Source of the DNA: Sulfurimonas sp.
GTDB lineage: Bacteria > Campylobacterota > Campylobacteria > Campylobacterales > Sulfurimonadaceae
Assembly: GCA_026988735.1 (NCBI GenBank)
Contig: JALSKR010000271.1
Coordinates: 1 to 6,606 of the forward strand
DNA length: 6,606 bases
Reading direction: 5' to 3'
Part shown: positions 1 through 4,572 of the stretch, in pieces
Layout: each line of letters opens with the position of its first letter
How positions within the stretch are numbered: the first letter of the stretch is position 1
The notes under the pieces: model-generated
Database searches by the model: none
What the model was told of the DNA's origin: nothing
What the model saw: the letters and a program-made list of their open reading frames with translations, nothing else
Translations under genes and position numbers: made by a program

Positions 1-332
1 TTACAGGCAGGAACATTACCACTGTCTTTTGCATATTCAACTAAAAACTGCTTCAGGTGTTTTGATTTTCTGGCATATTTTTTACTTTTAAAATATTTCC
101 ATGACTTTTTAGCTTTTTCACTTTTAAGATGGATTTCTGCCAGTCCTTTACCCTTTTTTTTCATAAGTTTCTTCCATTTTTTCATTTTATATTTTGCAAT
201 GAAATTTTGTCCGGAATCATGACATTTTAAACATTTTTTAATAAAAATCCGTTGTCCCTTATAAATAGCAGCATTTGACGAAGAAAGCGTAAAAAAAGCT
301 AAAGACAAAGCAATTAATAAAATTTTTTTCAT
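1..332 (-). CDS. Small lysine-rich monohaem c-type cytochrome (3' end off window)
   Basis: I translated this by hand from the ATG at 330-332; 110 codons are visible and the frame is still open at the left edge, so the C-terminus is missing. Residues 1-21 form a signal peptide (MKKILLIALSLAFFTL, then SSSNAA), implying Sec export to the periplasm. A single CLKCH haem-binding motif (CxxCH) is at residues 34-38, straight after the mature start. The rest is very rich in lysine, with M50 and M57 as possible distal haem ligands, and the visible end reads SGNVPAC, close to where such small proteins usually stop. A Shine-Dalgarno AGGA (340-343) sits 7 nt before the ATG and supports this start. The gene follows ubiD by 99 bp and has its own -10 box. 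The role is probably periplasmic electron transfer; the partner is unknown. Haem attachment is well supported by the motif, specific function is not. Confidence 0.85.
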   Translation of the reverse strand, partial: MKKILLIALSLAFFTLSSSNAAIYKGQRIFIKKCLKCHDSGQNFIAKYKMKKWKKLMKKKGKGLAEIHLKSEKAKKSWKYFKSKKYARKSKHLKQFLVEYAKDSGNVPAC

Positions 333-339
333 AAGTTGT

Positions 340-343
340 TCCT
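340..343 (-). promoter_or_regulatory. Ribosome binding site of the cytochrome c gene
   Basis: AGGA on the minus strand (TCCT on plus), 7 nt before the ATG at 330-332. It lies only 2 nt downstream of the hairpin at 346-363, so folding or protein binding there could affect ribosome access. Confidence 0.6.
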
Positions 344-345
344 GA

Positions 346-363
346 AGTGAAATATGTTTCACT
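346..363 (-). promoter_or_regulatory. Perfect palindrome / hairpin in the cytochrome c leader (possible operator)
   Basis: The minus strand reads AGTGAAACATATTTCACT, a perfect 7-bp inverted repeat around a 4-nt CATA loop. It lies between the proposed -10 box (382-387) and the ribosome binding site (340-343), roughly +12 to +29 of the inferred transcript. No T-run follows it on the minus strand, so it does not look like an intrinsic terminator. A repressor site or a translational hairpin fits better. The half-site AGTGAAA also occurs twice around the galU -10 box. No regulator was identified. Confidence 0.45.
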
Positions 364-381
364 GATATTACATTAGAAATT

Positions 382-387
382 ATTATA
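382..387 (-). promoter_or_regulatory. Putative -10 box of the cytochrome c gene
   Basis: A TATAAT hexamer on the minus strand within an A/T-only stretch, about 50 bp before the start codon. No TTGACA-like -35 lies 17 bp upstream. This is not disqualifying, because vegetative promoters in Campylobacter and Helicobacter relatives often lack a clear -35. The inferred start near 375 gives a leader of about 40 nt containing the palindrome at 346-363. Confidence 0.45.
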
Positions 388-398
388 TATTCCTTACA

Positions 399-415
399 GT
401 GGTAAAATTTATCAC
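399..415. promoter_or_regulatory. Imperfect 17-bp palindrome upstream of the cytochrome c -10 box
   Basis: The plus strand reads GTGGTAAAATTTATCAC: arms GTG.TAAA and TTTA.CAC around a central A, with one mismatched pair (402/412). It begins 16 nt after the ubiD stop and covers the place where a -35 would be for the -10 at 382-387. That position suits an activator or repressor site. It could also help end ubiD transcription, but no T-run follows it on the minus strand. Confidence 0.3.
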
Positions 416-431
416 AAAAAGCACAAAAAAT

Positions 432-2246
432 CTATAATTGAAACTTCTTACAGAGTTTTTCGTCCAAATCCCAAACACCTTCTTTCTTTAACCTCTGTAC
501 AACACTTTGTGTGCAATCAACATCATCAGGCCACTGCCGTGTAAAATTGTCCAAAGAGTTTTTATTTGTACCGTCTATACCTACCATTAAACCTGATGTA
601 TAAACATCACGAAGGGCATCCATATTGTTTGTTACACGCCAAATCAGCATATAAGAGTTATGTATATCATTTTTTTTGGCATCTACAAACACAACCACCC
701 TTAAATGTGTACTTAATTCCAGCAAGTCATCAAAATACTCTTTCACATTTCTTTTTTTATCTATACTGATGACAGTAACAGGGTTATTTGAGCGTTGCAT
801 AAACTGGTGCAAATCAACAACATCAGGAAGCAATTCCTTTACTCTGCGCAAAAGCTCGGCATCGCCCAACAGCTGTGGTGGTTCAACATTGTTTGCAAGA
901 GTTGCATCAATCCCTAGTTTTCCACCGACAAGAGTTTCTGGAGATGAGTGGTCAAGAGCATCCAAAATTCCCTCGGTAATAAAAAGAGATTTAGGAGTAA
1001 AACGATTTAACACATAGGTGACAAAAGCTTCATAATTTTCCAGTTTTGGTGCTTTTTCATCAACAAAAATCGCATGCTTGACAAAGCTCATCTGTCCTGC
1101 ACCCCAAAATGCATGCATAAACTGTTTTGCATGACCTTTGTAAAGTGGCTGCATTTTTGCAAGTATCAGGTTGTGAAACCCTGCATTTTCCGGCATATGA
1201 TAATCAAGTAAGTCCGGTGTAGTAGTTTTTAAGAGTGGAAAAAATATTTTTCCTGTTGCCCAGCCCATATATTTGTCTTCTAAAGGCGGTTTTCCGACAA
1301 CTGTTGCCAAAAATGTTCTTTGTTTCTTCATAGTTATAGCTGAGACTTCCATCACAGGATACGGCTCTTCTAAAGTATAGTACCCAGTGTGATCACCAAA
1401 AGGACCCTCAATTTTCATATTATCCGGATCAACCCAGCCTTCTATCACATAATCAACATCTTTTGGAATATACAAAGGTGTTGTTAAAGACTTTACAAGC
1501 TGTGCAGGTGTTTTTGTAATGAGTCCGTACATCAAAAGCTCATTCACACCATAAGGAAGCGGTGCCGTTGCACACCATGTGTAAAGCGGATTGCCACCTA
1601 TAGCTATACTGACAGGCATTTTCTTTCCGGCTTTTTGATACTGGTCAAAAAAGTGTGAAGAGTCTTTGTGTATCTGCCAGTGCATGCCCAAATGATTTTT
1701 ATCATACACCTGAAGCCTGTACATACCGAGATTTACCATTTCACCATCAAGACTTTGTGTGTAAACCTGCCCCATAGTGATAAAAGGACCGCCGTCCTGT
1801 TCCCAGGTTGTTAAAACCGGCATCTTATACAGGTCAATGTCCTCTTCAAGGTATTTTATCTGTTGACACTCGCCCTCGCCTTTGAGACGTTTTGGAAAAA
1901 TGTTTTTGAGCGAAAAAAGCTCACTTGCCATAGAAATTTTTTCTTTGAGCCCTACAGGCGGTTTCATATGCAACAGCTTTGTAATCTCATCAGCAACTGA
2001 CTCAATTGTTCGTCCAAAAAGAAGTTCACAGCGTTTATAAGAACCAAACACATTCATCAATACAGGCTCATCAAATGTTTTAGCATTTTTTTTATCTATA
2101 ACATTGGTAAAAAGGAGGGCTTTTCCACCATCTTCTTTTTTGACTTCAGCATATGCCAAATGCGGAATTTCAAGATATATATCGAGTTGTGTGTCAATTA
2201 TTCTCAGTTCATCATTTTTTTTTAAAAGCTGTATCGTTTTTTGCAT
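432..2246 (-). CDS. ubiD: UbiD-family decarboxylase, menaquinone (futalosine pathway) type
   Basis: This 604-residue protein belongs to the UbiD family, which uses prenylated FMN made by UbiX for reversible decarboxylation of aromatic acids. Its length and the block LDHSSPETLVGGKLGIDAT (residues 431-449) fit the menaquinone-pathway subgroup. In Campylobacterota this enzyme (also called MqnL) is thought to decarboxylate the prenylated 1,4-dihydroxy-6-naphthoate made by MqnP. The cofactor region NLGMYRLQVYDKN (172-184, with N172 and R177) and the signature EGPFGDHTGYY (280-290) are intact; E280 and D285 fall where the family's catalytic acidic residues lie, with Asp rather than Glu at the second. 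No signal peptide is seen, so it is cytosolic, possibly membrane-associated because of its lipid substrate. The ATG lies 9 bp after the pgi stop, with AGGA at 2250-2253, so it is probably coupled to galU-pgi. Stop is TAG. The family call is firm; the exact substrate is inferred. Confidence 0.93.
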   Translation of the reverse strand: MQKTIQLLKKNDELRIIDTQLDIYLEIPHLAYAEVKKEDGGKALLFTNVIDKKNAKTFDEPVLMNVFGSYKRCELLFGRTIESVADEITKLLHMKPPVGLKEKISMASELFSLKNIFPKRLKGEGECQQIKYLEEDIDLYKMPVLTTWEQDGGPFITMGQVYTQSLDGEMVNLGMYRLQVYDKNHLGMHWQIHKDSSHFFDQYQKAGKKMPVSIAIGGNPLYTWCATAPLPYGVNELLMYGLITKTPAQLVKSLTTPLYIPKDVDYVIEGWVDPDNMKIEGPFGDHTGYYTLEEPYPVMEVSAITMKKQRTFLATVVGKPPLEDKYMGWATGKIFFPLLKTTTPDLLDYHMPENAGFHNLILAKMQPLYKGHAKQFMHAFWGAGQMSFVKHAIFVDEKAPKLENYEAFVTYVLNRFTPKSLFITEGILDALDHSSPETLVGGKLGIDATLANNVEPPQLLGDAELLRRVKELLPDVVDLHQFMQRSNNPVTVISIDKKRNVKEYFDDLLELSTHLRVVVFVDAKKNDIHNSYMLIWRVTNNMDALRDVYTSGLMVGIDGTNKNSLDNFTRQWPDDVDCTQSVVQRLKKEGVWDLDEKLCKKFQL

Positions 2247-2255
2247 ATATCCTAC

Positions 2256-3599
2256 TCAAATATTTTTATTTTTTTTTAATTTATTTTTTAAAATAATTTT
2301 GCCATTCTCAACGCCAGGCTGATTATAGGCATCAATATACATCAATTTTGCACACAATGAAGTAAGGAGTTCATATTCATACATCAATGCGCCAATGGCA
2401 CTTTCACAGACACCGTCTATAGTTATTACATCACAGGGAATGTCTTTTTGATTGTTTATTGACTCTATCGTTGCATCTGCCTGCTTGTTTATCAGTGCGG
2501 AAAAAGGAATATTATTAAGGTATTGTAATTCTTCAAGCCCTTCTAATTTTACATCCGGAATTTTTAAATCATTGTCAAAATTTTGCACCTTGATGACGGT
2601 TACCGTTTTGTCACGTCTGCCTTCAATGATAAGTTGCAAAAAGGAGTGCTGGTCAATCGGACCGATAATACCTATAGGTGTCAATCCCTGACGTGTGTTG
2701 TTTATATCGATTTTTCCTAAACTTTCACCCCAAAGCTGGATATACCATTTGTTAAATCCTTCAAGTCGTGAGGAGTAGGAAAAGACTACATTTATGTTGA
2801 AATTGTATTTGTATTCGACTAAAAACCGGGCTTTTTTTAAAAGGCGTTGTTTGGTGTTTATACCATTGTCAGCCGGCACTGAAGTACCGGTTCCGGAGAT
2901 ATTGCCTGCGTCATCGTTGTGCAGAGGAACTGAAGTTGCGGTTTCAGAGGTACCCTGGAACCCGTACTTCAGTGCGGGCTGCTCTTGGTCCGTATAAAAA
3001 AACTCATCATGGACTTTTTTTGCACCGCCTAAGAGTGCATCTATATCTATTCCCACTATAGCCAAAGGCAGCAGTCCCACTGCACAAAATACAGAAAAGC
3101 GTCCTCCGACATTTTTCGGAATCTCAAAAATTTTCATATTGTGTATGCGGGCATAATCACTCAATTTGGAATCCTGCTCACTGACAATCACGGTATTTTC
3201 TTTATTACATGTAACCAAAGAGTTAATATATTTAAATAATGCTATCGTTTCCAAAGTTGTTCCGGATTTTGAAATCACTATAAAAAGAGTATCTTTTAAA
3301 TCAATATTTTCAATCTTGGATTTTATATCTATAGGGTCTGTCGTTTCGAGGAAAAAAAGTTTTTTTTGCAAATCTTTTGAGTGTTTTAAAAATTTATATA
3401 TAGCATAGGTACCGAGTGTACTTCCACCGATGCCAATTACGACAATATTGCTCTGCCCAACATTCTTTGCATACTCCTTAAAAACAGTTGTATCTTGAAA
3501 AGGCAGGTTATAGTAGCCTATATATTCCTCTTCTTTTACAATTTCAGCAAAAATATCTTCATCTGAGATAGTCGGATTAAAATTGTGTGTATAGTTCAT
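2256..3599 (-). CDS. pgi: Glucose-6-phosphate isomerase carrying a repeat-derived insert of about 41 residues
   Basis: Interconverts glucose-6-phosphate and fructose-6-phosphate in the cytosol. Visible motifs: GIGGSTLG (56-63) and SKSGTTLET (110-118) of the first SIS domain, the PGI signature KNVGGRFS (162-169), SSRLEGFNKWYIQLWGESLG (276-295) with the likely catalytic Glu292, QHSFLQL (317-323) with His318, and NQPGVENGK (426-434) ending in the likely active-site Lys434. The 447 residues exceed the roughly 405 I recall for Campylobacter Pgi. The excess lies at about residues 206-246, between HDEFFYTDQ and NTKQRLLKKARFL. It starts with EQPALKYGFQ, also present in GalU, and continues with two related stretches, SETATSVP and SGTGTSVP. 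The insert is in frame, GC-rich and built from palindromic units, and every catalytic motif lies outside it, so the enzyme is probably active. The start codon overlaps the galU stop (ATGA, 3596-3599); the stop is 9 bp before ubiD. Near the stop is an A9 tract (2269-2277 on minus). Confidence 0.95.
   Translation of the reverse strand: MNYTHNFNPTISDEDIFAEIVKEEEYIGYYNLPFQDTTVFKEYAKNVGQSNIVVIGIGGSTLGTYAIYKFLKHSKDLQKKLFFLETTDPIDIKSKIENIDLKDTLFIVISKSGTTLETIALFKYINSLVTCNKENTVIVSEQDSKLSDYARIHNMKIFEIPKNVGGRFSVFCAVGLLPLAIVGIDIDALLGGAKKVHDEFFYTDQEQPALKYGFQGTSETATSVPLHNDDAGNISGTGTSVPADNGINTKQRLLKKARFLVEYKYNFNINVVFSYSSRLEGFNKWYIQLWGESLGKIDINNTRQGLTPIGIIGPIDQHSFLQLIIEGRRDKTVTVIKVQNFDNDLKIPDVKLEGLEELQYLNNIPFSALINKQADATIESINNQKDIPCDVITIDGVCESAIGALMYEYELLTSLCAKLMYIDAYNQPGVENGKIILKNKLKKNKNI
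2870..2894 (+). repeat. Palindromic unit, copy A (inverted relative to the EQPALKYGFQ copies)
   Basis: The palindrome spans 2873-2890: arms CCGGCACT and AGTACCGG around GA, with one mismatched pair. The inner 12 bases GCACTGAAGTAC are the exact reverse complement of 2964-2975 in copy C. Read on the pgi coding strand, the unit gives GTGTSVPA, a different peptide from the EQPALKYGFQ of the opposite orientation. Confidence 0.75.
2926..2953 (+). repeat. Diverged palindromic unit, copy B
   Basis: Matches 2875-2902 at 21 of 28 positions with an offset of 51 bp, exactly 17 codons. The core AACTGAAGTT is still a perfect palindrome around GA. It encodes ETATSVPL, against GTGTSVPA in copy A. It looks like an older duplicate of copy A in the same orientation. 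Confidence 0.55.
2957..2981 (-). repeat. Palindromic unit, copy C (EQPALKYGFQ copy in pgi)
   Basis: On the minus strand the palindrome has arms CCCGCACT and AGTACGGG around GA (2961-2978), with one mismatched pair. The similarity to galU is longer than the unit itself: 2956-2986 matches 3891-3921 at 30 of 31 positions, the only difference being 2970 against 3905, a silent CTG/CTA leucine change. About 18 of the 31 bases are G or C, well above the surroundings. It encodes Pgi residues 206-215. Confidence 0.8.
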
Positions 3600-4453
3600 G
3601 AATGATTCTTGTCATAAAAGTAATTTGTCGCAGCAACAAAACCATCTACACTACCGCAGTCAAAGCGCTTTCCCTGAAATTTATAGGCAATTACTTTTCC
3701 CTGTTTTGCCTGTTGCAGCAAAGCATCTGTAATCTGAATTTCTCCGCCTTTTCCAGGTTTTGTATCCCGTAAAATATCAAATATGTCCGGAGTAAGGATG
3801 TATCTGCCTATGATGGCTAAGTTTGAAGGGGCGTCCTGCGGAGATGGTTTTTCTACCATATCTGTCACTTTGAAAGCGTTATCGTCTTCTTGGAACCCGT
3901 ACTTTAGTGCGGGCTGCTCTTCTATAGCCACAACACCATATTTATTGGTATCTTTATAAGGCACTTCTTCAACAGCAACTATGGAACACTTATATTTTTC
4001 ATAAAGTTTTACCATTTGCGCTAAAACACCCACATCTTCATTATTACATAAATCATCTGCCAGTATAACCGCAAAAGGTTCCTCTCCTATGAGTGTTTCA
4101 CCAGTGAGTATTGCATGTCCAAGCCCTTTCATCTCAATTTGGCGTGTGTAAGAAAAAGTACAGTTTGCTATTATTTTTCTTATCTCTTCGAGATAACGCT
4201 CTTTTGAAGTACCTTTAACTTGCTGTTCGAGTTCATAAGAGGTATCAAAATGATCTTCAATCGCACGTTTTCCCCGTCCTGTAACAACAGCCATAGTATT
4301 AAGTCCTGCTTCTATTGCTTCCTCGACCCCATACTGAAGCAGTGGTTTGTTCAAAATAGGAAGCATCTCTTTTGGAATCGCTTTGGTAGCCGGTAAAAAT
4401 CTTGTTCCGTAGCCTGCTGCCGGGAAAAGACATTTTTTTATCATTGTTTGCAA
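3596..4453 (-). CDS. galU: UTP-glucose-1-phosphate uridylyltransferase with a short repeat-derived insert
   Basis: Makes UDP-glucose from UTP and glucose-1-phosphate, the entry point to sugar-nucleotide synthesis. The nucleotidyltransferase fold is clear: FPAAGYGTRFLPATKAIPKE (10-29) with the nucleotide-binding loop and Lys24, LADDL (131-135) with metal-binding acidic residues, VEKPSPQDAPSNLAIIGRYI (200-219), GGEIQITDAL (236-245) and RFDCGS (263-268). The first codon chosen is TTG (4451-4453), because AAAGG (4460-4464) lies 6 nt before it. An ATG three codons later (4442-4444) gives the family-like start MIKKCLFPAAG, but the ribosome binding site would then be 15 nt away. Residues 179-188, EQPALKYGFQ, interrupt the variable loop between YGVVAIE and FKVTDMVEKP and are shared with the Pgi insert. 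The 285-residue length exceeds the roughly 274 I recall for Campylobacter GalU by about that amount. Catalytic motifs are intact. First gene of the galU-pgi-ubiD unit; its TGA overlaps the pgi ATG. Confidence 0.95.
   Translation of the reverse strand: MQTMIKKCLFPAAGYGTRFLPATKAIPKEMLPILNKPLLQYGVEEAIEAGLNTMAVVTGRGKRAIEDHFDTSYELEQQVKGTSKERYLEEIRKIIANCTFSYTRQIEMKGLGHAILTGETLIGEEPFAVILADDLCNNEDVGVLAQMVKLYEKYKCSIVAVEEVPYKDTNKYGVVAIEEQPALKYGFQEDDNAFKVTDMVEKPSPQDAPSNLAIIGRYILTPDIFDILRDTKPGKGGEIQITDALLQQAKQGKVIAYKFQGKRFDCGSVDGFVAATNYFYDKNHS
3892..3916 (-). repeat. Palindromic unit, copy D (EQPALKYGFQ copy in galU)
   Basis: Identical to copy C in pgi at 24 of 25 positions, and 30 of 31 over 3891-3921. 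On the minus strand its arms CCCGCACT and AGTACGGG flank AA where copy C has GA. It is a single unit, without the additional A and B copies seen in pgi, so the two inserts may be different stages or forms of one element. The same frame is used in both genes, giving EQPALKYGFQ. Confidence 0.8.
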
Positions 4454-4459
4454 GAAAAG

Positions 4460-4464
4460 CCTTT
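4460..4464 (-). promoter_or_regulatory. Ribosome binding site of galU (decides for a TTG start)
   Basis: AAAGG on the minus strand, 6 nt from the TTG at 4451-4453 but 15 nt from the ATG at 4442-4444. The normal spacing favours the TTG. No purine-rich site lies closer to the ATG. Confidence 0.5.
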
Positions 4465-4469
4465 GTGTT

Positions 4470-4491
4470 TAGTGAAATGATTATAGTGAAA
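4470..4491. repeat. Two direct TAGTGAAA repeats around the galU -10 box
   Basis: TAGTGAAA occurs at 4470-4477 and 4484-4491 on the plus strand, 14 bp apart, on either side of and partly overlapping the -10 hexamer at 4480-4485. Its core AGTGAAA is the half-site of the perfect palindrome at 346-363, so one regulator could bind both places. This is inference from a short motif. Confidence 0.35.
4480..4485 (-). promoter_or_regulatory. Putative -10 box of the galU-pgi-ubiD operon
   Basis: A TATAAT hexamer on the minus strand, 26 bp before the TTG start. Transcription would begin near 4473, giving a short leader that just includes the AAAGG ribosome binding site. No good -35 is present, as is common in this phylum. 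It implies that galU-pgi-ubiD can be transcribed independently of pglB. Confidence 0.5.
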
Positions 4492-4515
4492 ATTTGGTTA
4501 TATTTACTTAAATTC

Positions 4516-4560
4516 AGCCTGCACTGCAGAAAAAAATTTAATTTTTTTGCAATGCCGACT
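4516..4560. terminator. Long imperfect hairpin between pglB and galU (possible terminator)
   Basis: On the minus strand an outer AGTC/GGCT stem, one mismatch, an 8-bp GCATTGCA/TGCAGTGC stem with one G-U pair, and an A7/T7 upper stem can fold into one hairpin. It starts 12 nt after the pglB stop and precedes the galU -10 box, the expected place for a pglB terminator. The sequence after it, GAATTTAAG, is only weakly U-rich, so efficient termination is uncertain. The T7 run inside the stem may contribute. Its plus-strand start resembles the palindromic unit found in pgi and galU. Confidence 0.4.
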
Positions 4561-4572
4561 GTTCTTTAATTC

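Larger units (their letters stand above)
2870..2981. repeat. 112-bp composite palindromic element inserted in frame in pgi
   Basis: The element is bounded by two 25-bp inverted units, 2870-2894 and 2957-2981, identical at 23 of 25 positions when one is reverse-complemented. Between them is a third, diverged unit. It corresponds to Pgi residues of about 206-246, which have no place among the conserved PGI motifs. It is visibly richer in G+C than the flanking AT-rich coding sequence. It has no ORF of its own that could encode a transposase, so any movement would need help in trans. The architecture resembles protein-coding palindromic elements such as those of Rickettsia; membership of any known family is not shown. 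Confidence 0.75.

Noticed and set aside
346..363. Intrinsic terminator for ubiD
   Set aside because: The stem is AT-rich and no T-run follows it on the minus strand; it lies after the likely cytochrome -10 box, so an operator or leader hairpin is a better reading.
676..1017. Plus-strand ORF of 113 codons opposite ubiD
   Set aside because: A shadow of the ubiD coding sequence; its composition follows the opposite-strand codons and it resembles no known family.
2870..2981. A CRISPR array or a conventional insertion sequence
   Set aside because: There are only three short units in mixed orientation, with irregular spacing and diverged copies, and no transposase or cas gene. The reading frame of pgi is kept throughout.
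2794..2997. Plus-strand ORF of 67 codons across the pgi insert
   Set aside because: It is antisense to a strongly conserved gene and stays open only because the palindromic element lacks stops in this frame. No ribosome binding site or family resemblance was seen.
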